A stretch of DNA of 64,000 nt from Antilocapra americana (GCA_007570785.1 ML664157.1:5541424-5605423), one strand, 5' to 3'. Positions 10,701 through 25,315 are shown, counted from the stretch's first letter. The notes: generated from the letters alone by a model not told the origin. Numbers and translations: made by a program.

Positions 10701-13700
10701 TTGGGTTGAGATTTATTCTGAGATGCTAATGTGTTTCAGACATTCCTTTGGGTTAACTTTTTAAGACATTCCCTTACATTTTTTCTTAAGTTTTTTCATA
10801 CTTATTCCATTCTTAAAAACCGACTTAATGTCTAGTAAATATTTTGGACATTTTCTTTACAACCTAAAATTTGAACTTTATTTGTAATTCCCATCACAGG
10901 TGTGATGCCTTCTATTCTTGCATTGGTTTCTTCATGGATAGTGAAACTGTGTTCCCGATTACACAGAATAATGAGCAGTTGCTAGGTAAATGAGAAGCAC
11001 CCTCATGTGCTGCAGGGTGGTTAATAAATAGACCTGCTGGTATAATTAATTATATCAATTACCAACTCATACTTTGACACTAGAAGAAAAATCTATTTTA
11101 CGCATAAACAAATGTTAAGCCCATCTTTTCTGTCGTATTATGAAAAATCATTGCATGAAGTCATGCAAATAGCAAGAATTAATAATCTAGTAAATTATTT
11201 TTTCAAAGAGATTTAATCGCTACCAAAAACTGATAAAAATCAATATGCCTGAATCAGAACATATTAGAGAAAGTTTGCATGTGTATATGTGTTGTCTGAC
11301 ACAATCAGAGTGATGGAGGTCCTGAATACATTTCACTTTGTGAAGCCTTAACTTCATAAAGTGCTTTGCAATTTTGGGGTAGAATAAATGAAGTACAGAT
11401 TGCACTAAAATTGAAAATACTTTACTCTTCAGAGTCTCCTAGTAATGAAGTGCATCTCTCCAGACCTTGTTTGCACTACAAAATCCTCTCATTTTTGGAC
11501 AGAAAGATTATAAATACATTTACACAGTCACCATTTTAAAAAACTGTCACAAGTATGGAAGAAAATGAGATTTTTTCAAAAGTCTTTTTTTAACTGTATA
11601 AACTCAACAAGAAATTGGCCCTTAGAATACAGCATGTAAGAAACTTTCTTTTTACATAATTTATATTATTTTATATATACATCTCAAAAGGATTAGGTCT
11701 CTTTAGAGCAAGTTACTTTTATAAGCAGAGTCTGTACACTCTCTAACATTGCTACAAGCCTCGCTCTACCACTTTCTCCATTTCAGAAGTTGTAACGCTA
11801 GACAGACAAAGATAATCTCAACTGAAAGGTATGGTTTACCTGTGCCACTGGTCGACAACAGCCTTGGATGGTAGCCTCCAAATGATTTTCGGTTTCGGTT
11901 CCCCAATGGCTGAGCAGTTCAACAGTAGTTTGTCCCCAAGATTCACCTCAGTCCATTTCTGGGATGCAGATTCTATCCTGGGGATGGTCTCTTGTTCTTC
12001 CACTGTAATGATTACCACCCTTCTCTCTGAGCCAGTGGAGCTGGTGGCAATGCACTCATAAATGCCCCTGTCTGAAGAGGCTACATTTCTTATAAACAGA
12101 GTTCCATTTGAAAATAAGAACTTAGAATTGACGAATTGTAATGGTTTCACTTCAGTGCCATCTGAGAGGACCCAGTGAACCCTGGGCTGAGGAGTGCCTT
12201 CTGCAGTACAGGGCAGTTTCAAACTTTCACCCCAAGTTCCTGCAATAACTTGCCTCTTTTGCTCTAGAATAACAGGTGGGGCCGCGATGACTTGGATTTT
12301 AACCAGCAGTGCGTCCTGGCCCGCTGAGTTGCTGGCCATGCATCTATAAAAGCCTCGGTCATAAATGCTGAGATTGTAGATGACCAGGGTTCCGTCAGAT
12401 GTCACCAGGGCCTTTCTGTTCCCCTCGGATGATTCAGAGATCACCGTCTGGTTTGCCAGAATCCAGGAAATGGTAGGGCTGGGCCTCCCATCAGCTCTGC
12501 ACTTCAACTCCACTGTGCTTCCAGAATGGACTGTGATCTCCTTAGTACGTCTCTCCATGATCCGGGGGGGATAGGAAACCACAGACAAGGTGACATGAAG
12601 GCGGTCTGTGCCGAACGGATTGGATGCTGAGCACAGGTACTGTCCACGGTCCTGAACGTCCACCCTCTGTATGGACAGGGTGCCATTGGAGAGCACCTGG
12701 AACCTGCTATTCAGTTTCCTCTTAGACAAATCAAGTCCTGATAAGAAAGAAAGTTATAGTCATAGGTCATCAAAGTTTAGACGGAAAAGAATTGTTCATG
12801 TGGAAGTCACAAAAGGAGAGCTATCTTTTTGTTAGGCTACTGGGAACAAATATATTTAAAATTAAGATCCTTAGTCTTCAGACTGCTTAAATTATTTCTG
12901 GATTAAAAAAAAAGAAACACCCTAATTTTAGTGTAAAAGCCAGATGGTTCAGAACAATGACCTTTTTTTAAAGATCTGCTTTAAAGGCATTTTTTTTAAT
13001 GGTCTTAACATATGTTTTAAAACCTTCTAATGAGCAAGAAGTCATGCATATATCAAATGAGGATATTAATAGTTTCTGTGTCTTGGGAAAATTTCATGTT
13101 GATGATGATTCTTTGAATATGTAACCCTGAAATGTCACACAGTATTTTCCTTGTTTTATTCCTAAAGATTAAGTGTAAAGAAACTGTTTCAAATACCTGA
13201 TGAGACTCTGGTCCAGTGGATAGTGGGCACAGGATTTCCAGCAGCCTCACAAGGAAGAAAGGCATCTGAGTTAGCTGGAACGGTAAAACTTGCTGCTTTT
13301 CCTCCAATTATTCTGGGCCTTTCAAACCCATCGCTGGATAAAGCATCAAAGGGGAGGAATTCGGAAGTTGTTGTTTTTTGAACTGCTGTTTTATCAAAGC
13401 CACTTTTCTTTGCATTCTTCTGTATATCCCAGTTTGAAGCATGAGTGGTGACCTCTGGCAAGCCTGGAGTGGGCAGTACACTCACCACTGGCTTTTTGCC
13501 CTTTTCAGCAATATCTGGGTGGGACTTGTGCCAGAAGTGGTTTTCTGACCAGAGAGAGGGAGTCAGCTTAGAATCCTGTGGTTTAACTGTTATTAGTGCT
13601 GGCATAGGAGTAGAAGGTAACAGATTGGAGTAGGTAAAGTGAATGGTTCCAACTGCAAATTTGGCATCTGGGTGAGTCTGGGGAGATGTTGCTGCTAATT

Positions 13701-16700
13701 GCTGTGGAGTAGCATTGTGCTTTGAGGATTCATGTGGCTCAACCATTGTACTTGTCAGCATCCTGAAAGTGGACGTGGCCATATTGTCAGTAACCTCACT
13801 TTGATTATTCCAGGGAGGGGAGGTGGGAACTGGCATTGGAGTGGCACTGGAGCTCACGAAGGTTGGCGTGGTTGTGTGTCTGATTGTGTTCCTAGTAGTG
13901 GTACTCTGTAGTTTGCTGGACAAAGTGGTTTCAGAAGCAGTTGTATTCTTCAAAGCCTGAGTATCCTCCCGGGATGGTTGTTCAAGTACAGCGGTCAGAT
14001 TAAAGGTTCCTGGATGAAGACCAAGTGTGCTTGAAATTTCTTTTGTGTTCTCTAGAGGAGAACGAGTGAAAGCAGACACACTGGGCTTGGTTGAAGTTTC
14101 AGCTGCCGTTAGAACGGGAGGTGTCACAGTGGTGGATGTAATGAAGCCAGAAGTCTGGGTGGGAGAGGTATTTGGGTCACTCATAGTCTTCTGAGGCTCC
14201 TTTTTTCTTTGTACTTTTCGTGCCCTGGGTCTGTCTATCTGGGCTTTATTGATAATGATAGATGCAGGGGCAGTAGGAGTGGTTGTCAGCATGTCTGTTT
14301 GCATCGATATGGAATTTGTACTTGAATCTTTGTTTGAGCTACTAGGAGCTGTAGGGTAAATGGGTAGGGAGGGCAGCTCCTTCATTGTTGGGAGACTTAC
14401 AAGGCTGTGTGTGTTAGTGTTACTGAGGTGGGTTGTGGCTGGTGTTATAGATGGGATTTTCATTACACTAGCTGAGAGTGTTGTGAAATGAAAGGGAGAA
14501 GCTTTATCTATGGGTAAAGCAGGAAATATTTTAGGAAGCACCGTGTCTGTGCTGCTTTGTGAACCAAATTTATGCTGATTCTTTAGCTTTTCTCTTTGGA
14601 TATGGTTATTTACAAAGATCTGATGCCAAGGGATTTTCCTTCTTGAAAATCTTGTAACGGCTAGAGTGGTAGGCACAGGTGACTTGATGGTGGGACCTGG
14701 CAGTGGTGATACACTCACAGAATATCCAGTGGTTTCACTGGCTTCAGACCCACTTGGGTCACTAATACTTGTTGCCTGAGTCATAACTGCAGTAGCTGGG
14801 GTCACTTGGGTACTTTGAGCACTGAAGTATTTTATCATGGGGGTGGTCTTCTCGGCATCTGCGTTTGGTTTGTTCTCAAGCAGTAATGATGGGTTGTGAA
14901 CTAGAGTTGTAGGTTCCTCTGCTGTGATGCTGGCAGTTTCAGTTTGGAGGAGGGTGATGGGGGATAGACTTGGAGAAGACAACGCTGCCCCATCAGTGAT
15001 GAGCCTTTTTCTGGGAGAACAGGATGGGCACACTGCGCTGAGCTCTGGGGCTGGAAATGCAGTGGTGCTTTCTTCCGAAGAGCCTCTGAATGTGGGCCTT
15101 ATGACGCTGAATCTATGCTGTCGGAGAACTGGTGTCCTATATGGGCTGATAATTCGCCCCCTACTCCAAACTTTTCGCCATCTTCCAAAGCGCCTGGACA
15201 GCGGACCATTCACTGTACTCTTTCTAGGAGTGCGTAACTGAGAAGGAGCAGGAGTGTGTGGGCCTGAAGGGAGCTTAGTGGTGCTAGGTTTATGAGTACT
15301 GTGAGAAGGAGAGTGATGGCTCCTGGGTTCACCAACTCCTGTTACAGATCTCTGATGACTATTTGTGGCATTTACTGACCCTAAAAATATACCAGCTTTG
15401 CCGACAGCATTACTCAGCGTTTGGATGTGGCTATCTTTGATCACAGTAGCCCCGACTGTTACTGGGGATACCGTTTGCAAGGGCTCTTTTTTTCTCTCCA
15501 TGTCATCAGCATCCTGAAATGGAGTTGCTTCAGTTAGTAGAGGAAACACATTAGGTAAATTTGGGTTGGTTCTGTCTTGCATTTCACTTGATGCAGTTGG
15601 GTTTATATTCTTTGGTGTGACTTGAGTTTTAATAGTAGTAGATGGTCTGAAATCTCGTGGTTTTTCAGGTGATAGGGTCTGTGGACTCACAATTGGGGAG
15701 GCTCGGGTGCCAGCAATTTTACTTGTCACAGGGCTGTCAGGTGATTTTCTGGAATCTGCAGCCACTGCCCTGGTCAGAACGTCTGGAGCTTTAGCTGTTG
15801 TGACCATAAGTTGCTCATCTGGAGGGAGCATGCCTGATGAGTCTGCTTCCTCACCAGGTATATCCAGGAGTTGGGTGACTGGTGGAGGCAGCTTTCCTGT
15901 GGTATTTTCTTGCTTTTCTGGTATAACATTCTTTTTAGCTTTCTCCAAAAGCACTGCCCAGTGCCGTGGGTCAATTCTCCGGGCAGAGGGAGGGAATTGC
16001 CTCCTGTGCTCCCTGTAACGCCAGCTGGTTGACTCTCCACGCCTCTGGGATATTAATACCCGCTGTTTGGGATTCTTGCTTGGGCTCAAGACACGTGTCC
16101 CAGCCTCAGCCTCCGTGGGAGGAGATGTGGGGAGATGTGCAGCTGGTGGATCCTGAAGCTGACCCATGGAGTTGGGCTCAGCAAACCCCGATCCATCTGT
16201 TTCTACGTTATGCTCTGCTGGCTTTTGCCCTTTTCTTTTGACTAAAACTTGGTTAACTAAAAAATCGACCCCTGCTAGGTTGGCTGCTACACAGCGATAG
16301 TGACCCTGGTCCTTTTGAGCAACCTGTAATAGTCTTAACGTGCCGTTGTTAAGAATTTGCTTATCTCCTGAGGACTGTTGGAGCACAGTGTTTCCTGGGA
16401 GAACCCAGCTAACAGAGGCATCCGGGATACCGGTAGAATGGCAAGGAAGGTCAAGTGTTTCACCAACGGAAGCTATATGACGAGCTCCATTTTCCTGATA
16501 GGCTTCTACGCTGGGCTCTACCACTGTGATCCTATATGTGAGGATATCTGCGTCGTCGTCGTTAGTGCTTATGCAGTGGTATATGCCAGTGTCAGAACTA
16601 TCAGCCATCTGGAGCCCCAGTTTTCCACTTCTGCCTATCAGGATTCGTCCATCCTCACTCACATAAGGGGCTCTCACTTTACTTCCATCAGCTAGAAGCC

Positions 16701-19700
16701 ACTCCAGATGTGGGGGAGGCTCTCCTTGGCCAGGGCAGTCTAGGTCAATGGTCCCACCGACCAAAACAGTGCGTTCCAGCTTGGTATTGTTATCTCTGGA
16801 AATCATGGTCCATCTGTGTCTCTCTGGCTTTATGTCTGACCTTGGTAAAGTGACTTGGACATCACTGGAGTACTGGATCTGCAGTGTACTGAGGGTGGTG
16901 GCAGTTCTGTTTAGTTGCAAGGAAATTCGGTCTTGCATTAACCACGGGGGATCTGCTCTGAGACCAGCCTCAATGTTGGTAAAGATATCTTCAGGCTTCA
17001 GTACCACCTGTTTATATTTGTAGCTGAGTTGTGGGGTTTCAGTGAACAAGTGACTCCTTTCTAGGATCAGAGGAGAGTCACTGTACAAAGCCAGAACCTG
17101 CCACACTGGCTGAATGTGGCTGTCATCTATGTCACACACCAGAAACGTTGAAAATGAAGCATTTAGCATGATGTAGTCATGTTCTGCAGTGAATGCAATG
17201 GATGAGGTTGTTGCCGGCTTTTGGATACTGCAGATCACATTCGCTTCATTTCCAATCTGGTCTGTTATATTCAAAGTCAGAGAGCCGAAGGGAGCCATGA
17301 AATCTTGGGGAGCGATCGACAGAGAACCACTGTCTTCCAGAACAGTCAGGCTCTTCAGCTTCAGAGAGGGGTCAATGGTGGGCTTGGCACACAGGAAAGC
17401 CGCAGGTGGGACCATAACTAAGGGCTTGCCTTTAGAGGTCCTGGGGTTCATGCAAAGTGGGCACTGCTGAGGACTGGAGGGACTTCTGTCTTTTTTGCAT
17501 TTTATGATATCTAGAAAAAAATGACAATTGAATTATTGCCCATTGTGGCTTCTTCACAAATTGACATTTAAACATTATGAATAAGTAGCTTTTGCTAGAA
17601 TTTGAAACAATTTGGAAATTTCAGTGGTTCTTTTTTTGTCTTTGGATTTATTTCTGAAAATGTTATTGTCTATATACCTTGCCACAATATTACATCCATA
17701 GGCACAAGGATTTTGTTTCTCTTGCTCACAGCTGTATTTTCCATGTGTAAAAAGCACCCGAGTAGTTCCCTTATCTGGCAAAACAAAATGATATACTTAT
17801 GTTTATCACTTTTTATTAGGTTATTATTTAGTTCTGTTTCCCTATTTAATGTTTTACAGCTAAGAGAATTTCAGTGTCCTTTAAATGATAACCTGTTTGA
17901 TAAGTTACCGTTTATACATTCTTGGATATCATTAAAAATTCCAAGTTTCTTCCCATTACTGAAAAGAATGATGAATGAATTACAAGGTAACTTGGCCTGG
18001 TCTAGCTTGGTCAGAAGCTTGTTCTTGGAGAGAACAAGATGGATGCCAGAAATAATGAAGCCAGTAGAACCAATCAATAAAGAGGTGAGGATGTGGCTGA
18101 ACAAAGAGGGTTATTAAGAGTGCAGAAAGACATGGTATGACTTTGGTACCTGAGGTAGACTCAGTTGAGGAGGATCAGGTTTAATGCAGAGAGAGGAAAG
18201 CTGTGCCCAAGCAATGGGGCAGCCCATGAAAGGTCTGACATATATACTATATATAAGTATGTACAAAAGCTTTTTGTTTCTGCTCATTTTATTTAGTATG
18301 AAGAGAATGTTAGATTTGTAATTTATATTAACTGAAAACTTTGATATAGTTCCATGTATTTTGGCATCTAGTATTACTGCTAAAAGTCTATAAAATTTAC
18401 TAGTGATTTAAAAAAAAATTGAGTGAGGCTTGGCTCTAATCCAATTCTGAGAATATAAAGAAATACTATGTTGTAAAAAAAAATACAAAACAAGAAATTA
18501 ACAAGTGATATAGTATTATTAAAGTACAGATTTTGTTCAAATTTCACAAAATTTTATGCTAGTGACCATTATTTGTTTTCATATCTTATTCAAGATTCCA
18601 CATTATATTTAATTGAGCAGCTTCGGTTGCATGCAGCAAATTCTGGTAAGTTTTTAGTTTTATTCTAATTTTCCTTGTTATGACATCTTAGATACACCTG
18701 TGATCTAAAAGTGGGTATTTAATTTCCAAATACATGGGAGTTTTGTTTAAAGTATCTTTAATATTCATCTCATTTTGATACTAATTTGTCATTTAAATCT
18801 TTCTTCTCTGAAAAAAAATACTACTCTGGTGAGCCTATTTTAAATGGCTGGTCACAGCAATACTTGATAAGAGTTATGGAGTTTTACCTTATACAAAATA
18901 CAGAATACAACTAGGGACTTCCATCCTGTTCCATATCATGCATTTAGACACAGCATGTAAAAGAAGCACTGTACTTTTTAGAAGATTCATTTGACAAAGT
19001 GACTGCACAGGGTTAAATCACCTTCCTGTAATTGCAAGTTCCTCAAAGGCCTGAGAAAAATCTCTCTGACCACTGACTCCAAACTCTTCAGTGTGATAGG
19101 CACTGTTATATATATCTGGCTCCTCAGCATTCTTTAGAAAATTGTAAAGTCCCAGCTTACCCAGAGGAGGTAGCTAGCAAGCCTGTCAAAGAGGCTTTTA
19201 TCAACCACCTACTCACCAACCAGCTGTGACTTTTTACTACTTCCCAGTAGCTTGGGCTCAAACTCTGCTATAGCAAAATAAAAAAATTTAAAGAAATGGC
19301 AGACTTCTGGTTTAACTAAACCTCATCATAGAATTATACTCACATCTTGGTTTGATTATTGCTCAGCCCTGGACATCAAGTATTTTAGCTCAGTTGCAAA
19401 TCTGATCACATTATTTCCATTCTCTCCATCACACTAGATTCCATTCACACAGAAACGCCTTCCAGTCCTCAACGCTGCCATACCCTGTCACACTCTTAGC
19501 ATATGCTGTCCCTTCTACTTGCAATATACTCGCTGTCTGATAGGCTGTCTTCCATCACTGCCTAACTACTTACCCCCTTCATCTACAAGCTGGAAGAGGA
19601 CTACTTCTCAGTGGGCTCCCTGCTTTATGTTCTCCCGGTACCTTCCACTTCTATCCTAGCCCTCATCACCTACTAGTAGAAAGACCTGTCTAGTTGTCTA

Positions 19701-22700
19701 TCTCCAGCCCTGGCAAATGGATGGAAAGATTAGAGAAAGGGAGGAAGGGCAGTCTTAATTCTAAGACCACATTTCTTCCACATTTCAGCTTACAAATTGA
19801 GATGTGTCTTATAGTTGGAGTTGTCTTACAGTAGTGACTGACCAGCTGGCAGTCTTGATATAGCTACCACTGCCAACACACACAATACTGCCATAGCCAT
19901 TTATATATTTTGTTTTCTCTTCAACTGAGTTACATGCACTGTTAGTATTACATAAAGATTACACTGTGCTTGCCGTTAAAATAAGTTATTATGCATATAG
20001 AAAGGCTTGGAAACAATAAAAGGGCATACATTTAATATTTGTGATGTAACTGTCAGAGAAAAGGCCACAAATCCATATTTCCTAGAAAAACAACACCTAG
20101 AGCTTTGTGAAACCCAGGAGTGGAAGACAGTCATAAACAGATGAAGCTGTATTACGTTTGACTGCTGACCACATTTGTACAAAAGGACTGCCAAGTGAGG
20201 CAATTGAAGGTATGAGAAACTATCAGTCTCTTGAAATAGATGAAAAAAAAATGTTGTAGATGATGTACTGCCTACATTGTTGTAGATGATGTACCCAGTA
20301 TGTGAAACACTATCTAGGTTCCTTTAAAAAAAAAAAGTTAACATATGATTCTGCAAATCGTATTCCTGGACATATATCCAGAGTAAACTCTAATTAAAAA
20401 AGATCCATGTGTCCCAGTGTTCATAACAGCACTGTTTACAATAGCCAAGACATGTCCATTGACAAATGAATGGATAAAGATAATGTGTATAGTGCTCGCT
20501 TCGGCAGCACATATACTAAAAATAATGTGTATATACAATGGAATATTATGCAGCCATAAAAAGAAAGGAATAATGCTATTTGCAACAACAGGGATGGACC
20601 CAGAGATTATCATACTAAGTTTAGTAAGTCAGACAGCAAATGACAAAACACCATGCCAGGCTATACTACCCCATGCCAGGCAAGCTGGGCTACTTATGGC
20701 CCTCTTCATGAGGCTTACCCTGTTTTTATATACAAAGCAGTATCTCCATCCCAAATACATTATAGAAAAAGAACTGGACTTTTGAGTTTCTGCTTTTCTA
20801 CTTTCTAGCCATGTCAGCTGGGTGACAATCAAAATCATGGTAATCACATTTATCGAGTGCTTCCATTATGTCATACATTGTGCTAAGCACTTAGGTATTA
20901 TTTTAACTCTTTTTTTCAATTATTGATATCCCTGTGTTACAGGTGAGAAAACTGATCTATCAGAATCTAAATGACTAGCCCAAGATACCCAACTTTTCTA
21001 GCCTCAATTTCTTCATCTCTAAATTGAGGATTAAATAGAAAGTATCGAGCAGTGTCAAACACAAACTGAGTATGTGTTACCTTCCTGCTCACACCCTACT
21101 ACTCCTTCTTTTTCTTTTCAGTATATTATTCAAGGCAGAAGTAACTTACTGATTCTGGCTCCTATAGAACTAAGTTTTCAGTATAAACATTTTGCCGTTT
21201 TTCATCCATGCCTCATTGTCTTTTTATGTGGTGAGCATATTTACCTACAAGATTGCAAACTCCTGGAGAGCAAAGGTGGTGTCTTTGGCCTAAAGCAGTT
21301 CACTTTTTGGCTAATTATATTGACTAACTGTATATACACATGCATATGTATGTGGGTATCTATATATTTCACCACAACAACTGCAGACTTTTTCCACTTT
21401 TCTCAGACTTCCAACCTTGACCCCTTTCTAGCACCCTCCTTAGTTACCTCTCCTACAACTTAATGAAGAAGGAAAAGGCATCAGGTAAGAACTTTCTTAC
21501 CCCCTCCACTAGACCCATGAACTCTCTTGCCTCTGTACCCATCTAGTCCTTTTCTCTCCTGTCTCCTAAGGAAAACTCCTCCACCTATGGCTGGGTCTCT
21601 TGCCATCCAGCCTTTCCAGGGGACTGGCTCAATTGATGATCTGCTCTTTCTGCAATGTTGCTACCTTCTCTCTCTTAAAAATCTCTCCTTAGTTAAAATG
21701 TGCTTGAGTCTGTCTGATGCTCAGAGAGTCCTGAGTGATGGCATATTTCCATCTGGCAGTCACCCTTCCTCCCTCACTTCAAGCCAGGTCTCTCCAGGGT
21801 CAGTTGTAGCCCTGCCTCCCCCAACTCCTGCATAGCAATCCAGCTCTCATTGCTCTTTCCAATCAGCCACCACTTAGATGTCAAAACCAATGGGCTCCTT
21901 TCAGTCATTCCCTAAGGACTTGATTAATTGAAATAGTGCGATTAGTTGTTAACCCATTTTCTCCAAAAGAGTGTAAGCTCCACAATCACTTTTGTTCACT
22001 TTTGCATCCCTATTTTCTCTCTGACTTCTTGTAACTACTTGTTGACTGAATGCATCTTGCCTTTTACTTTGCTGTCAAAGCACAGTTGTACATTCTGATT
22101 GCTTATCTGTATCCCACCAGAAGTGTAGTTCTTGGTGGTTGCTTTGCTGAGCACAAGGCCTTTTTTTTTTTTTTACAATTAAACCACAGTTTTTATTTAT
22201 TTATTTATTTTCTCTTGCTCATATTTTAATTTATTTATTTATTTTTTATTGTTTTTGCCATACATTGTCATGATATCACCATGGGTTTACATATGCTTCC
22301 CCTCCGGATCCCCCCTCCCTCCTCCCTCCCCCCCGGGAAATCTCGCTGCACCAGTCCCGAGCATCAATCCTGGGCTGGCGATTGATTAGACACATGGCAA
22401 TTAACATGCTTCAATGCCCTTCTCCCATATCATCCCACCCTTACCCTCATCCACAAAGTCCACAAGTCTATTCTATACATCTGCGTTCCTTTTGTTGTCT
22501 CCCATGTTGGGTTCTCGTTACTGTCTTTCTAAATTCCATATATATGCGTTAATATACTGTATTGTTGTTTTTGCTTCTGGCTTAATAAAACTCCAAAAAA
22601 TATGTATTGACGAGATGACTGAAAGGAAAAAAAGAAGAGGGAAAGGTTTCTATGCCTTGTGGTAAGTAGGGAAGAGTAACGCATGATACATTTCTTAGCT

Positions 22701-25266
22701 CCCAGTCTTGCTAAAAGCCAGAAATGATAATTGAATAATTGACCTGAATTAAAGATTATTCATTGATGAATTAAGACAGTTCATTCTCACTGAATTATTG
22801 AGATTTCATTTTCTTTCCAGCTAAATTACTTTGACCTCCCTCATTAGTAAAACACCTCCAGGCAGATTTTGTCTATTGAATTAGAACAAAGAAACAGTCT
22901 AGTTACCTGGCTTCTCCCGTAACCAGTCAGACAGCCATTTCAATTGACAGTCGCAGGTCCAAGGATTCCCATGAAGATAAAGGCTTTCCAGATCAGACAT
23001 GTAGGTGACCATCTCTTGAGGGATGGAGCTCAGAAAGTTATCAGACAAGTATAGGTACTTAATGAAAGATGTTTTAAATATCCGGAGGTAGCGCAAGGAG
23101 ACAAATGTATCCGGATGAAGCTTAGTGAGTTGGTTCCCTTCCAAGTGCACCAGTCGGAGAGAGGTGAGTCCATAAAAAACCTCTGGGTTTATAAACTCAA
23201 TGTTGTTGTGGTCCATATGCAACCGTGTCAAGCTCCGGAGGCCATAAAAAGTGTCCTTCTGAAGTTTGCGAACTTTGTTATAGCTCATTTTTAAGACCTA
23301 AGAATACAAAGAACACCCTTATTTTGTCAAAGGAATTTCAACAAAAAGGACAAGCATATTCATAATAAAACACACACTGAGATTATCCAGTCCTTGTGTG
23401 GATCCTAATTCAACAAACTAGCTGCAAATTAAATATGGGAATATCAGGGAAATTAGAACACTCATGAATAGTTCATGCTATTGATGAATTAATGCTATAA
23501 TATTAAGGTAAAACAATATTTTACACTTATTTTTAAAAGACTAATTTTGATATATATATATTGAAGTACTTGCAGATGAAACATGATATCTCAGATTTAT
23601 TTCAAAACAATGCAGTGAAGTAGAAAAGTAGTGGGGTGGAAGTACAGGTGAAACAAGTCATTTCCCCTGTCCTCCTAGACCTAGAAAACCACTGGTTTAC
23701 TTTGTTTCTCTGGATTTGCCTATTCTCAACATTTAAAATAATGGGTGATACTATATGTGGTCTTTTGTGCCTGCCTTTTTCCAACTAGCCTTATTTTCAA
23801 GACTTACTGCTATTGTAGTGTATAAGTCAGTTATTCATTCTTAATATTGAGTAGTGGTCCACTATATACATGTAACATGTTTTGTTTATCCATTTATAAG
23901 TTGATAGACATTAGGGGGTTTGTTTTTATTTTTTTAGTTTTTAGCTATTAAGAGTAATGTGATTTTAATTGAAGTTAAAATAATTTTTCAATATTTCAAT
24001 AGTGCTTGGGTATTCTCCAATTCCTCCTCCAGCTACCAGCTGAACATACTCTTTCTCCCAAAAAGAAAAAAAAATGCTAGTAAAGACAATGATTTCTTAT
24101 CGTATTTTCCTGATTTGACCTAATCTGTCATCTCTGTTGAGAATGCTTTTCTGGAATGCTAAGTTTCCTAATAAAGCAAAGAAAATCTGGCAACATGGAA
24201 CAATTTTGCCCCCAATATTACCAACCTCAATGTTCATCAATATCTGTTGAAAACTTGGTCAAGAAAAACATGTGTGAATTCCATGAAGAAATTCCATCTA
24301 ATCTGATACATATTCCAAATAAAACCTGATTAAACCAAGTCAACATAATCACTTATCTAGACTTAAATCTATGGCTTTATACAGCCTTGCTGTGGTGTGA
24401 AAAGACTCACTGTACACTGGTGAATTCTCTTTTCTAAGGGGGGAACTGACTGTTTGCTTTACTATATCTCATCTATGAGGACTGTTAGGAGACATCTTTT
24501 TCTAATTTAAAATCAAGTGTGGTTGTACTTCTGAACAGTAATTTTTCTTTTTAATTTATTAAAAAATTAATAGACATGATAAATTGAATTAACTTCTCTA
24601 AAACCTCAAGTCCTACTTACAGCAGACATACCAATCTTAATGCTTGATGTTTCCTGCATTCCCTTTGTTCTTGTTCCTAAAAGGTCTTCCTACTTTTTAC
24701 TTTCTTGCCTACTGGAGTAGTAACTCTTAAAATATTCAATTCATTCTTAGAAGTCCTCATAACTTAAAAAAAATTAAATAAAGCAATACCCTGAGAAAAC
24801 CATAATTCAAAAGGACACATATAACCCAACGTTCATTTCAGCACTATTTACAATAGCCAGGACATGGAAACAACCTAGAGGTCCTTCGGCAGATGAATGG
24901 ACAAAGAGGATGTGGTACATAAATACAATGGTATATTACTCAGCTATCAAAAGGAATGAAATTGTCAGTTGTAATGAGGTATGAACCTAGAGTGTCGTAC
25001 AGAGTGAAGTCAGAAAGAGAAACAAAAATACCATATATTAACACATATATATGGAATCTAGAAAAATGGTACTGATGAATCTATTTGCAGGGCAGGAACT
25101 TGTGGATGCAGCAGGGGAAGAAGAGGGTGGGCCAGACAATAGCATTGACATATATGCACTACCATGTGTAAAACAGCATTGGGAAGCTGCTGTATAGCTC
25201 GTTGATGCTCTGTGATGACCTAGAGGGGTGGGATAGGTGGTGGTGGGAGGGAGACTGAAGAGGGAG

Positions 25267-25315
<49 letters not shown>

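Larger units (their letters stand above)
7769..11839 (-). other. IGSF10: IGSF10 last intron
   Basis: A 4.07-kb intron. It contains a run of 14 C at about 8661-8674, a group of MER5-like repeats (8918-9395), a TA/TG microsatellite (9441-9537), and an L1 3' end next to another MER5-like half (9893-10090). The parts 7769-8910 and 10145-11839 are AT-rich with nothing recognised. Confidence 0.85.
17511..22906 (-). other. IGSF10: IGSF10 intron upstream of the giant exon
   Basis: A 5.4-kb intron. About 17511-19440 shows nothing I recognise; a 171-codon plus-strand open frame at 17602-18117 has no recognisable content. Further along are an L2-like piece (19440-19660), an L1 3' end with a U6 insertion (20338-20648), nested MIRs (20790-21060), possible L2 ends near 21240-21290 and 21960-22060, an unrecognised C/T-rich stretch at 21490-21860, and an inverted L1 3' end (22196-22595). 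Confidence 0.85.

Noticed and set aside
13445..17470. Several plus-strand open frames of about 60-105 codons across the IGSF10 giant exon
   Set aside because: They are antisense shadows of a long coding exon whose identity is certain.
17602..18117. A 171-codon plus-strand open frame in an IGSF10 intron
   Set aside because: AT-rich, no recognisable domain, antisense to the host gene and with no promoter or splice context. Probably chance.
20492..20521. A functional U6 snRNA gene
   Set aside because: Only the first 30 nt are present. The Sm-like/oligo-U end and an upstream proximal element are missing, and a target-site duplication shows retro-insertion.
20652..20682. Short direct repeat CCATGCCAGGC twice
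   Set aside because: Too short and isolated to indicate an element; probably slippage or chance.
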